NCBI GenBank assembly: GCA_030737835.1
Contig: CM060851.1
Location: 10,840,154-10,904,153 of the forward strand
Length of the DNA: 64,000 nt
From: Acorus gramineus
Taxonomy: Eukaryota; Streptophyta; Magnoliopsida; Acorales; Acoraceae
Reading direction: 5' to 3'
The notes beneath the pieces were generated by a model, which was given only the letters and a program-made list of their open reading frames with translations, searched no databases and was not told where the DNA came from. A program made the position numbers and the translations under genes. Positions 45,424 through 56,631 of this stretch are shown here, piece after piece. The stretch's first letter is position 1. Each line of letters opens with the position of its first letter.

Positions 45424-45776
45424 GTGCTGATAACGTGTTATAAAATTAAAAAAGAGAAGTAAACACCAGAGAGAGCCAAGAGATGTGGAGAAACAATTGT
45501 TCTTCAAGAACTTGTCTTATTTTCTTTCATTCTATTTTCTATCTCCATGCATGTTAGACAAACCCTTCTTTTATAGGGCCAAAGTCACAATGAATGAGAA
45601 ACCCGAGAGGCACATAAGGAATACAAACCTCATGAATTACAACATTAATTGGCACACAAATATATGACATTATCAAATGGTCATCCATTGTTACGTGCAT
45701 CTTGATATGCATGTATTTACAACATCATTAATATTATATGGTTTACATACACCGACAATATTAGTCTAAACTAACA
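45424..45776 (-). mobile_element. Isolated copia-type LTR with primer-site region
   Basis: The LTR spans 45436-45776 (341 bp). On the minus strand it runs from TGTTAGTTTAGAC to TTTTATAACA, so it has TG...CA ends. A TATA box (TATAAAAGAAGG) lies near 45570-45581, minus. Immediately after it comes CGTTATCAGCACGAGTTGC, a sequence typical of the primer-site region after 5' LTRs of many plant copia elements. No downstream gag or second LTR was seen, so this is a truncated element. No target duplication was identified. Confidence 0.55.
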
Positions 45777-45930
45777 AAATCAGCAAGTAATGGAACCCGA
45801 ATTTGTTGACGTCCAATGCGGAGCACATCCCGGTTGCGCCGTTTTTCGAATTTTTGAACTCCAAATAAAACCCCTAATAGACTCACAAAATAATCGCCAT
45901 TTTTTTTTGTAATTTTAATTTTCAATCAAC

Positions 45931-46389
45931 ATGGAGGTGGATTGGTCTGATCTCCCGGAAGATCTGTTGTCCTCAATCGCGACGCGAACGGATCACCTCT
46001 CCGATTACATCCGCTTCAGCGCCGTCTGCAAGTCATGGCAATCTGCCATTATGGGCAAACCCCGACCCCTCCATCTTCGGTTCCCTCTTCTTTTCCTGTA
46101 CAACTTTTACAGGCGCGGCCACTCCCTCTACAGCCCATTCGAGCGCAAGTTCTACCCAATCAGACTCCCCGATCAATCGAGATGCGTCGGATCATCCTCA
46201 TCGGACGGTTGGATTTGCATGGTCCACGACGACAACTACAACTTCTACCTACTCAACCCCTTCTCCGGGCCGTGGTCATCCTCCCTCCCCTCTTTACCGA
46301 TTTCACTTTTCGATACGCATGAGAGGAAGGCCATCTGGTCTGCGGAACCAACCGATCCTAACTGTATCGTCGCCTGTATTGCTCTGTGA
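45931..46389 (+). CDS. F-box protein, probably truncated (DUF295-like)
   Basis: The frame encodes 152 residues. Residues about 4-45 form an F-box (WSDLPEDLLSSIATRTDHLSD, then FSAVCKSWQSAI), which would bind SKP1 in an SCF ubiquitin ligase. Later, SSSDGWICMVHDD and FYLLNPFSGPW match the start of the beta-propeller-like DUF295 region of plant F-box/kelch-related proteins. The usual family length is about 350-400 residues. A stop at 46387 ends the frame early, and downstream sequence to about 46710 looks like decayed coding DNA with several stops. I regard it as a likely pseudogene that may still express the F-box part. The ATG is the first one after an AT-rich leader. Confidence 0.7.
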   Translation: MEVDWSDLPEDLLSSIATRTDHLSDYIRFSAVCKSWQSAIMGKPRPLHLRFPLLFLYNFYRRGHSLYSPFERKFYPIRLPDQSRCVGSSSSDGWICMVHDDNYNFYLLNPFSGPWSSSLPSLPISLFDTHERKAIWSAEPTDPNCIVACIAL

Positions 46390-46714
46390 CATGGTATTAT
46401 TGCAGGCCGAGCAATTTGCGGTGGACGATGATAAAGACTTCGTTGAAGTTTGTACATGATGCGTCTTCTTCAATGAGAATTTGTACATGTTGCAACGGTG
46501 GAGCGACCGAGTAGTGGCCATCAATTTCCACCAAAGACGAGTGCAGACTATGACGATGGGGCCGGATGGTTTCCTTGATAGAAGGGATGTATATATGCAT
46601 CTTGTAGCAGGCCCATCGGGGCTGATACGATGTTGGTTGTGACCATGGAACTAATATGGTGATTGTCCTCCACAGGGTTAGTGATGGAGATCTGCCCACC
46701 TGGAGAATTCCCTT

Positions 46715-46849
46715 TGTTAGATTATATGTGTTATCTTATAATGTGTGTAGTGTATTACACGTGTAACTTCTAGACATTTGTATATATAAAGGGATTAAAC
46801 CCTAAGTGGAATACAAGGATTCCCATTATTTCTTTCTCTCATTCTAACA
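46715..46849 (+). mobile_element. 135-bp solo LTR of a TRIM-like retrotransposon
   Basis: It begins TGTTAG and ends CTAACA, with a TATATAAAGG box at about 46781-46791 and a short transcribed end. It is flanked by a perfect 5-bp duplication CCCTT (46710-46714 and 46850-46854). LTRs this short are typical of TRIM elements. Orientation is taken from the TATA box. Confidence 0.8.
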
Positions 46850-46931
46850 CCCTTTAATGCCTGGCTTCCCCAAGTTAGATTGAGATTCCATTTTACTAGA
46901 ATTTTCAATCGCCTCAGGATCAGACAATTGC

Positions 46932-48782
46932 TTATTCAGAACAATCTTGAGTGAGGTCTTTCCCGATCCTGTCCTTGGTAGGTCCACTATTGGCATCCTC
47001 CTGCTTCTTAGAATTGTCTGGTATTGTTATTCCCTGAGATGCTAATGTACCATCCTCTTTAGTTGATATGGTGTTCTGCCTAGATTCAACCTTATCAGTT
47101 AGGATAGGTTCTTCCATTGCTACAGCCTCACATTGAGTTGATTGACCATGGGCATTCTCATGGGATTGAGCCCCCGTGACCATTTCTGATATAGTTGTGT
47201 TGGTCTCCAAGGACATCCCAGAAACTTGAATGCCCTTGGGCACCTCAGAGACAGCTAGCATAAAAAAGCCCTCAGGCACCCCAGAGATGGTAGTGCGCTC
47301 AGACACCAATTCCTCAGGGAGTTTTTGCAATAAGTTGAATTGATTAGATTGTGCAAGGCTTTCTTTGCTTCCAGATTTTGATTGTGAGTTATCCACTTTC
47401 ATGGCATCGGATAGCAACTTCCCTTTATTTTTGTTGGATGTCCTTTAAACCTCCTGCCATTGATACACTACTTTTTCTTTCTCTTTGGCTTGAGTGACAA
47501 TGCTTGTTGCTCTGCCTCCCTTTGCCACATATGATTTAGAGGAGACAGGCTTCATTATGCAACAGGCATCATCATGTCCAAAAGTCTGACAAAATTTGCA
47601 TGTCGAAGGCTTCCAATAATACTCAACTTTGAACGATTCTCGAACACCCTGAACTATGTCAACAAGTATAGAATCTGGAAGGGTCTTTGTGGCATGAACT
47701 TCTACACATATACGAGCATAAGAAGCTCTGCTACATCGCATCATGGTCGAGTCAGCATAGAGTAGAACACCAAATAGGCTGTAAATGCGACTTAAACAGT
47801 CCTCCTCCCATAGATGAAGTGGTAGATTTGGGAGCCTTATCCATATGGGAATGCTGCTCAATCTTTCGTGTTCCATACGCACCTATGGAGACCATTTTTG
47901 CAAAAGGAATGGGCGGTAGTGCATAGTCCATGGACCCCCCTCAAGAACCGCAGAAACATCTTCTGCTTGGTCACACTTGACCGTAAAACACCCATTTCCA
48001 TGAACTAATAACCGCATCTCCCCTTTCAGTTCCCATAATTTCCTTAAGAAGAGTAAAAATGGGGTGTAGATAGGGAGCTCACCAATGATATAGTCCACAA
48101 TTGCATGATTCCATTGAGAAATATTTTTGGCATAAGCCTCCAGCTTGAGTGTCGCCATGATGTCCGACCCTTCCATTGTGGGCTCAACGAATCTCAGTGA
48201 ACCAACTTTTGACTGATGCTTTTCCCCTTGAAACAAAGATCCCCAGTTCTGGATTGCCTGAGAAGTTGAGGGAGGTGGTACAGAGACTGGTTTTTGTTGC
48301 CTTCTAGGAGCTGCAGAGGGTTTGGCAACAGCAGTGGATGGGGATGGCTTGGTAGAGGGCGCTAGGACAGAATCAGATGGGGGTGTGGGTGAGATGGAGA
48401 GCGGATGATTAGAGGAAGAAGGGCTTTCTGTCTTTGCATATGACTGAAAAGATAATGCTGGGTTTGAAATGGAAGGGTCAGTGATGGGATTACCAGAGAT
48501 GGACAGTGAGGAAGAAGCATTTAATCCCCTAGAATCCATTGCTTTAATGTTGAATGCTTTGAAAATGCCATCAATTGTCCCTCCCTTAGGGGGGGGGGGG
48601 GGGGGGGGGTGGTTTGCACTAGTGCTCACCAAAGGAGAGGCCGTAACAACATCCAAGGAGTCCGAAGGGGATCCCGCCCCCGGGAGGGGACCCGCCTCTG
48701 GCACCGCCATCAAGATGGAGGCAGCCGACGACTCCCGCACACTAATAGAAGAAACCAATGGTTTTGGTTTCCTAATTACCAA
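46932..48782 (-). pseudogene. LINE ORF1 (DUF4283 and zinc-knuckle protein) with two stops
   Basis: One reading frame runs the whole length: 48782-47883, 47882-47445 and 47417-46932, interrupted only by a TAG near 47884 and a TAA near 47442. The first third is Ser/Pro-rich with a proline run from a G21 tract. The middle has LKLEAYAKNISQWNHAIVDYI and VLEGGPWTMHYRPFLLQKW, the DUF4283 pattern, then IPIWIRLPNLPLHLW and a CCHC-like knuckle CKFCQTFGHDDAC. In plant L1-type LINEs this is the RNA-binding ORF1/gag-like protein. No ORF2 endonuclease or RT follows. Loss of the 3' part is unusual for a LINE and suggests a secondary deletion. Confidence 0.8.
48589..48609. repeat. Homopolymer of 21 G
   Basis: An uninterrupted run of G on the plus strand, encoding prolines in the LINE ORF1 on the minus strand. 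Such runs are unstable and hard to sequence. Confidence 0.9.
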
Positions 48783-48937
48783 TAGAAGAAACCAATCTCA
48801 ACTATTATTTTGTGAATTAAAATCCAAGATTTCTACCACTATGCCTTCCAAATATTGTCAATTAACTTTGTTCTAATCCTAGGACTTATCTATTATAAAG
48901 ATATACATAAAAACCTCATTTCATGCTAAAATTATCA

Positions 48938-49184
48938 CCATTAATTTAGTTGACTCCTAAAAATCATGCCCTCATTAAACGTAGTTGTTAACGCTAAAGT
49001 CTAATCTTTCTACATGGAGATTGGATGCTAAGATACGGTAAATCCTAGCCATCTAATTAATGAAATCAGGGCGATCCTAAAATCTAGAAGTTTAATAATA
49101 CTGGACATAATAAATTTTAGTCAACACCATATATATCTCATAATTTCTTTCCTTATTGGACGTGCCTATATCATTATAAGAGGC
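48938..49184 (+). pseudogene. Third MYB promoter copy, distal part, inverted
   Basis: In plus orientation this matches the reverse complement of the promoter region at 40925-41103: TCCTAAAAATCAT near 48955, AATTTCTTTCCTTATTGGACG near 49142 and ATCATTATAAGAGG with the TATA box at 49170-49184. It is cut by the copia element at 49184 and resumes at 55772. No MYB coding sequence follows. Confidence 0.75.
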
Positions 49185-50275
49185 TGTTAGTGTTGGGCCC
49201 ATTTTGAATGACTCATTCTTTGGTTGACCAAAAATTGAGTATCCATTTTTTTCTTCCTAACACTTTAAGTCCCACATCGGTTAAAACCAATTCATTGTTT
49301 CACCTTATACATAGAGTCAAACCATTCCATTATTGAGACTTGTTGAACCAAACCCCTACGCGCGCGCACACGAGGCCCAACCCATCAACCCGTGGGTTTG
49401 GATTTCTGGTGGAAAAACTAGTTAACCGGGCGTGCGCGCCTGCACACGAGGCGGGCCGGGCCACACTTGGGCGCGCCCGCATGCGCGCGCAGGGGGGGGG
49501 GTGCAAATCCCCCTCCTCGGGCCACTCTGGGCCCTTCCGCGGGCCAAGCCCGTATGCGCGTGGGTTTTTTTTGTCTCTCGCGACAACTTTTCAACTCCTT
49601 TTGAATTTGAATTGTTTCTAAAACCGCCACGCCACCTTTCCAAAACCGTCCGCGCCGAGATCTCTCAACGGATGCGTGTATTAATTGCCCGTTAATGTGC
49701 GCAATTAAGTGGTCGGGTTACAATTTTAATGCACGCATTTATTTTGTCGGTTTTCCTTTTTTGTGAACGTTGCTGCTGGACTGCCTATATAAAGGTGTCA
49801 AATTCGTCTCTCTCTACATCAACGAAATCACAAGTCCAGAGCCCACCTAACCTACAACCACTGTTCTCTTGTTTCTGATCGGAGTCTGTCCTTTCCACTT
49901 TTCTTGTTCTCTGATCTGAGCGTCTGAAAGGATCGCGCCTGTTCACTGTGGTCTCCTCGTAGCTCGCACCCCGAGGAGGCATAACCCTGGTGGTCGTATC
50001 TCTCAGTGGTAGGAGCCGTTCATCCCTGTGCGTGGGGGGGCCTTATTCACCGAGGACAGAGCGCATCTGCTCGCTTCCACCAAAACTGATATGCTTTCTA
50101 ATCCTCTGTTCTTATTTGCAGAATATTTGCTGTGTTTTATATTGGTTTGAATCTGTGGCCTTACTAGGTTCTTTGCATTGCCCTGGTTTCCAAAAAACTT
50201 TTTTATAACATTCTCGGTGAATAATGCGTTGCATTTTACCTAGACCGTTTTTCAAACCTCCTTCTGTTTTCAAAA

Positions 50276-53200
50276 ATGGGTCTTGTAGAAGATTTATCTG
50301 CTAAACCGGCTTTGTTTGATGGTACCAATTTTAAAAGATGGCAGCAACAATGTAGGTATTGGCTCACCACCCTAGGATTAATTTCTGTTTTAAGAACTGT
50401 CTTAGGTGAATCCAAGTCTCTTTCTGATAAAGAGTCCACTTCCATTGACCTTACCAAAACCTCCGATCCCAAGGATGCCGATCCTGATAAAATAGCAGAT
50501 CCGAAAGGAAAAACTATTGAATTAGACGGTGCCTGGGAAGAGAAAGATTTCTTGTGCCATGGTCGAATCTTGAGTGCCTTAACCCCTGAGTTGTATGATA
50601 TTTTTTGTACTACAAAATGCACTTTTGAACTGTGGACAGAACTCGAAAAAAAATATAGTCTTGAAGATGCTGGGTTAGAAAAATATGCTGTCGGAAAATT
50701 TTTAAAATTTAACATGGTTGATAATCTGTCTATCATGAAACAAATCGTAGACCTGAAAACTATTATTCATGAGATTAGAAAATATGGGATGATTCTTGAT
50801 GACACCTTTCTTGCATACTCCATTATTGAAAAATTGCCTCCCTCCTGGTCTAATTTTGCTATCAAACTTAAACATCGTAGAGGTATACCTGTCTTGAATG
50901 ATATTTTGACCACTATTAGGATAGAAGATGAGCATAGGCTTCAAGATAAGGTCTCTAAACTTCCTAAAGAGTTTTCTGCCAAAGCACACATAGCCGAAGG
51001 TTTTAAACCCAAGTCCAAACCTTTTAAAAAGAATGGGGCAGCTAAGGGTCATGTAAAGCCACAGTTTAAAAAGAAAACCAATGATGAAGCTGGTTGCTAC
51101 GTGTGTGGGAAGAAAGGGCATATTGCAAGAAGTTGCTACAAACGAAAGACCCTTCCTCAAAATCTGAATTATAAAAGCAACCATCCTACCCAGAAGGACT
51201 CAGAGAATAAGGTCCAAGCGAATGTGGTGATTCATGACCCTGCACCCTCTTCCTCCCAAATTAGGTTTGTCACTGTCCATCCTGAGTTAAACTTAGCTTG
51301 TCAATCTACTGATTGGTGGATAGACACCGGAGCAAATGTACACCTTTGTTCTGATAGATCCTTATTTACTTCCTATCAGGCCATTGATGGACATGTGAGA
51401 ATGGGCAACAACTCTGCTGCACGTATCATTGGAGAAGGACATGTTGATCTACTCTTCACGTCCGGGAATGTCCTATCACTTCAAAACGTGCATCACGTTC
51501 CTGATTTGAGGAAAAACTTAGTTAGTGGGTCGCTGTTGATACAGCAAGGTTATAAACTAGTTTTTGAAGCAAATAAGGTTGTAATAACTAGGTTTGAAAC
51601 CTTCGTTGGGAAAGGCTATGTGTGTGATGGTTTGTTTAAGTTGAATATTATGTTTGAATGTTCTTCCTCCATATCTACTACTGCTTTGAATGTTGAATCT
51701 CATAATATGTGGCATGCTCGTTTAGGACATATAAACTTAAGTACCATAAAAAGAATGATGTTTCTTGATTTGATTCCTAAATCTCATCTTAATGAAACTT
51801 CTAAATGTCATATCTGTGTGCAAGCGAAACAGCCTAGAAAACCTTTTAAATCTGTTGATAGAATTTCTGAACTGTTAGGCTTAGTACATAGTGACATATG
51901 TGAAATGAATGGTATGCTTACTCGAGGAGGAAAAAGATACTTCATAACCTTTATTGATGATTTTTCAAAATTTTGTTATGTGTATCTGTTGCGTTCAAAA
52001 GATGAGGCTCTAGAATTTTTCAAAATTTATAAGGCAGAAGTAGAAAATCAATTAGATAGAAAAATCAAAGTGATTAGGTCTGATCGAGGAGGTGAATATA
52101 CATCGAATGAATTCTCTAAATTGTGTGAAGATAATGGCATCATTCATCAGACCACCGCTCCCTATTCACCCCAATCCAATGGTGTGGCAGAACGGAAAAA
52201 TCGGACCCTGTGTGACATGGTTAATTCCATGTTATCAAGTTCTGGTTTATCTGAAAATTTTTGGGGAGAGGCCATATATTCTGCTTGTCATATTCTAAAT
52301 AGGGTTCCCCTTAGAAATTGTGATAAAACTCCTTATGAATTGTGGAAAGGTAGGAAACCCAACCTTAGTAGCATCAAAGTTTGGGGATGTTTGGCAAAAG
52401 TGAATATTCCTCCTCCCAAAAAGAAGAAGTTAGGACCAAAAACAATTGATTGTGCATTTGTGGGCTATGCATATCATAGTGCTGCATATAGATTTTTAGT
52501 CCTACAATCTGGAATTCCTGAGATCAGTCCCAACTCAATTATTGAGTCTAGAGATGTTGTCTTTTTTGAAGATACTTTTCCCATGAAAACCTCAAATTCT
52601 AAAGCTATTAGAAATAAATCTACTGCTGATCTAGGGGCTTCTTCTTCTTCCTTTGTTCCATCTCTTGAGAATGAACCTGAATTAAGAAGAAGTAAGAGAC
52701 CTAGAGTAGAAAAAACATTTGGAGATGACTTCCTCACATTTATTGAAGATGATCCCTTAACCTTCAATGAAGCTATGTCATCTCCAGATGCACCTTTTTG
52801 GAGAGAAGCAATTAATAGTGAATTTGATTCCATTCTTCATAATAATACTTGGGTTCTTACTTCTCTCCCTCCAGGTAGTAGAACAATTGGGTGTAAATGG
52901 ATCTTCAAAAAGAAATTTCGTCCAGATGGCTCTATAGAAAAATACAAGGCTAGGCTAGTAGCAAAGGGCTTTAAACAAAAACCTGGTGTGGATTATTTTG
53001 ATACATATTCTCCTGTCACTAGAATTACCACTATTCGGATACTGGTCGCATTAGCTTCAATTCATGGTCTTGAAATCCATCAGATGGATGTCAAAACCGC
53101 TTTTTTACATGGAGATCTCAATGAGGAGATCTATATGGACCAACCTGAAGGATTTGTGGTTCCTGGACAAGAACAGAAGGTGTGTAAACTCGTGAAATCT

Positions 53201-54276
53201 CTGTACGGGCTCAAACAAGCTCCTAAACAGTGGTATGAAAAATTTGATAGAGTCATCGCTTCTTTTGGTTTTAAAAATAATGAGTATGACAGATGTCTTT
53301 ATATGAAAGTGAAATCTGATGCTTGTGTTATCATTTGCCTATATGTTGATGATATTTTAATTTTTGGGTCTAATCAGGACATTATTGAAGAAACCAAAAT
53401 TTTTCTTTCTAAAAACTTTGATATGAAAGATCTTGGTCATGCAAGTCTAATTTTGGGAATAAAATTAGTCAAGACTTCATCTGGTATTACACTTTCACAG
53501 TCTCACTACATTGAGAAGATACTCAAAAAATTTGATATGTATGATTTTTCACCTGTGCATACACCATATGATTCATCAATTAAGTTGAAAAAGAATTTGG
53601 GAGAACCTGTTGGACAGGAATTATATGCACAAATGATTGGAAGTTTAATGTATCTTATGAATTGCACTCGTCCTGATATTGCATATGCTGTTTGTAGGCT
53701 AAGTAGATACACAAGCAATCCTAATAAAGAGCATTGGACTGCACTCACACGTGTATTTAGATATCTGCGAGGATCTATTTCACTTTCATTATATTACTTG
53801 AGGGTTATTCTGACGCCAACTGGATCTCTGATTCAGTTGATATTAAATCAACCAGTGGGTTTGTGTTTTTGATAGGTGGTGCAGCAATAGCATGGAGGTC
53901 TGTTAAACAGACAGTAATTGCTCGTTCCACAATGGAATCAGAGCTTATTGCATTGGATATTGCAGCTTCAGAGGCAGAATGGCTTAGGAATCTGTTGAGT
54001 GAGATTCCATTGATGGGAAAGCCTATTCCAGCAATTTCCATAAGATGTGACAACAAAGGTGTGATTGCAAAATCATTACAAAATAATGATAATGAGAAAA
54101 TGTCTAGACACTTGCGCTTGCGATATAAATCAATTCGGCACCTGATTTCTCAGGGGATAATTACTCTAGAGTTTGTGAGATCCGAGAGAAATCTCGCAGA
54201 TCATTTCACAAAAGGACTTGTCAGACGACTTGTCCATGAGACATCGAGGGGGATGGGGCTTCAGCCCATTATATAA
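50276..54276 (+). CDS. Copia gag-pol polyprotein with one frameshift
   Basis: Open frame 50276-53872 (1198 residues) continues in another frame at 53863-54276. Gag occupies about residues 1-260, then a zinc knuckle [14 protein letters not shown] (274-287). The protease active site is DTG at 350-352. Integrase has a zinc-binding domain from about H480 and catalytic D540, D603 and E639, a D-D-35-E spacing. RT has YVDD at 1023-1026. RNase H follows with [12 protein letters not shown] and ends near ADHFTKGL. The shift lies near 53800, where the usual motif before the RNase H domain is replaced. Otherwise no stop interrupts about 4 kb, so the insertion is fairly young. The start ATG is 66 bases after the 5' LTR. 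Confidence 0.93.
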
Positions 54277-54824
54277 TTACCTACAGCGGGCTCCCTACCA
54301 TTGTGATTGGAGATCCCATGAAGATGGTTTTCAAGGGGTTAACGAAGCTGTATTGGTAAACCTGTGAGTACTGTAGAGAAATACTCCTCTAACTCATCCC
54401 TATGATATCAGTACTATACTGTGGCGGAAGAAGGTTGAGCTTACGCTCTTAATGGGTTCAAGTCCTTTTCGGACAGGGTGTGGCCCACGCAGGCACCCTG
54501 GAGAACTCACCTATATGAGTGCACGGACGTGAGGCCGCGTTCTTTGAGATTTGGGCTAAGTCTCTAAGGCACTCAAGAAAGGATACGAGCACATGGCCGT
54601 AACGTGCTACCCGCAGAACAGGACCCATATCCTGTACCGTGTGTGTGACTAGTGAATTCTGGCTTAAGGGGTCGAATTCAAGGACATGGTCTATTCAGAC
54701 TTCTCAGTTGGATCTAGTTTACACTAAGTGAAGGTTCAAACCCAGAAGGTACCTTCATCTATTACATGGTATAAGATGCTCAGATCATATTCTTTCTTCT
54801 ACAATTTTAGGTCAAGGGGGGGAT
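54277..54824 (+). other. Non-coding tail of the copia element
   Basis: About 550 bases lie between the polyprotein stop and the 3' LTR, ending in the polypurine tract. No additional open frame such as an envelope-like gene is seen here. Confidence 0.7.
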
Positions 54825-55771
54825 TGTTAGTGTTGGGCCCATTTTGAATGACCCATTCTTTGGTTGACCAAAAATTGAGTATTCATTTTTCTCTTCCCAA
54901 CACTTTAAGTCCCACATCGGTTAAAACCACTTCATTGTGTCACCTTATACATAGAGTCAAACCAATCCATTATTGAGACTTGTTGAACCAAACCCCTACG
55001 CGCGCGCACACGAGGCCCAACCCATCAACCCGTGGGTTTGGATTTCTGGTGGAAAAACTAGTTAACCGGGCGTGCGCGCTCGCACGTCGCGCCTGCACAC
55101 GAGGCGGGCTGGGTTGCGGGCCACACTTGGGCGCGCGCGCAGGGGGGGGGGGTGCAAATCCCTCTCCTCTGGGCCCTTTCCGCGGGCTCGGGCTTGGCCC
55201 GCATGCGCGTGAGATGCGTGTATTAATTGCCCGTTAATGTGCGCAATTATTTCAATTAATGTGCGCAATTAAGTGGTCGGGTTACAATTTTAATGCACGC
55301 ATTTATTTTGTCGGTTTTCCTTTTTTGTGTGCGTTGCTGCTGGACTGCCTATATAAAGGTGTCAAATACGTCTCTCTCTACATCAGCGAAATCACAAGTC
55401 CAGAGCCCACCTAACCTACAACCACTGTTCTCTTGTTTCTGATCGGAGTCTGTCCTTTCCACTTTTCTTGTTCTCTGATCTGAGCGTCTGAAAGGATCGC
55501 GCCTGTTCACTGTGGTCTCCTCGAAGCTCGCACCCCGAGGAGGCATAACCTTGGTGGTCGTATCTCTCAGTGGTAGGAGCCGTTCATCCCTGTGCGTGGG
55601 GGGATCTTATTCACCGAGGACAGAGCGTTTCTGCTTGCTTCTACCAAAACTGATATGTTTTTTAATCCTCTGTTCTTATTTGCAGAATATTTGCTGTGTT
55701 TTATATTGGTTTGAATCTGTGGCCTTACTAGGTTCTTTGCATTGCCCTGTTTTTGAAAGGATTTTCTAACA

Positions 55772-55810
55772 GAGGCCACTTCTGAAACCATGCAATTCAT
55801 CTTCCTGTGC

Positions 55811-55847
<37 letters not shown>

Positions 55848-55875
55848 TTCTTACCAAATACCAACCATGATAATA
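55772..55875 (+). pseudogene. Third MYB promoter copy, proximal part and leader
   Basis: After the copia element the promoter resumes with GAGGCCACTTCTGAAACCAT and continues to a GA-rich leader, TTCTTACC and an ATG at 55867. This parallels the MYB copy near 40894-40965. A GT/GA microsatellite (about 55809-55848) has expanded in the leader. After the ATG there is no similarity to MYB coding sequence. Confidence 0.75.
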
Positions 55876-55909
55876 TTGGATGGTCCGTTCGAACCACATG
55901 TATACATTC

Positions 55910-56631
55910 TGTTGGAGCTAATATCAGGAATCATAAATTATGTTGTATCTCAAAGAGTAATTAATTTGAGGAACTCATATATAATATGTTTTATAATATA
56001 AAGATAATAAGATCAAGAGAAAAATGGTTGGAATCGCTTGGTCAAGAGGCCCATCAGAGATGCTATCCTTGAAACGAATATGTCTTCCATACGCACGGAG
56101 TTTCACTGACACATTCGTTCTCAAGATACAACTAGACCCACAAGATTCCGCCGACTCTCCGTGATGCGATCAAGTGGAATCCTCGAACTGAATCCTTGTA
56201 TTGTCGATGCCCGGAATAGATAAATAAGACTTGATCAAGATCAATGTAAAAGAAGATGAGATCAAATGAACTCTCTCCTCTTTATGATTTCATAAGGTGG
56301 GGATATGGAATGGGTGATTCGGATGATCTTGTTGATGATCACTCTCTTCAATTAACAAAGAATGCATGTCCTTTATATAGGTTCATAAAGGAATTATGCA
56401 TGTAACGGCTCCCATAATAATTGAAAAGATGCGTTATGACATGAGACGTGTCCACGTTATGAATTCTGCATGCAAGTAACATATTCCATTTTAATTCAAA
56501 CTCATTATAATGCATGAATGTTGGTTAAATGCATTTATAAGTAATTCAAGCATGCATTTGAAACGTGTGCAATCCTTTGGTCACACCACTATGGAATATA
56601 ATTTGGATCATATTAATAAATATATCCAACA
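55910..56631 (-). mobile_element. Solo LTR (722 bp)
   Basis: The ends are inverted: TGTTGGAGC at the left and ATATCCAACA at the right on the plus strand. A TATA box (CTATATAAAG) at 56371-56380 on the minus strand sets the orientation. Flanks CATTC (55905-55909) and CATTT (56632-56636) match at 4 of 5 bases, consistent with a target duplication. No internal coding region remains. Confidence 0.8.

Larger units (their letters stand above)
49185..55771 (+). mobile_element. Ty1/copia LTR retrotransposon, nearly intact
   Basis: LTRs are 49185-50210 (1026 bp) and 54825-55771 (947 bp), both starting TGTTAGTGTTGGGCCC and ending in TAACA. The target duplication GAGGC is perfect (49180-49184 and 55772-55776). 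A polypurine tract (CAAGGGGGGGA) lies at about 54814-54824. The LTR promoter has CTATATAAAGG at 49785-49795 and 55349-55359. The 3' LTR lacks about 115 bases found in the 5' LTR (around 49563-49672) and has an extra ~25-base duplication near 55240. The sequence after the 5' LTR does not match the usual tRNA-Met primer site. The domain order gag-protease-integrase-RT-RNase H is copia-type. The lineage is not assigned. Confidence 0.95.

Noticed and set aside
50236-50736. 166-residue minus frame at the start of copia gag
   Set aside because: Antisense to a well-supported polyprotein and without a domain.
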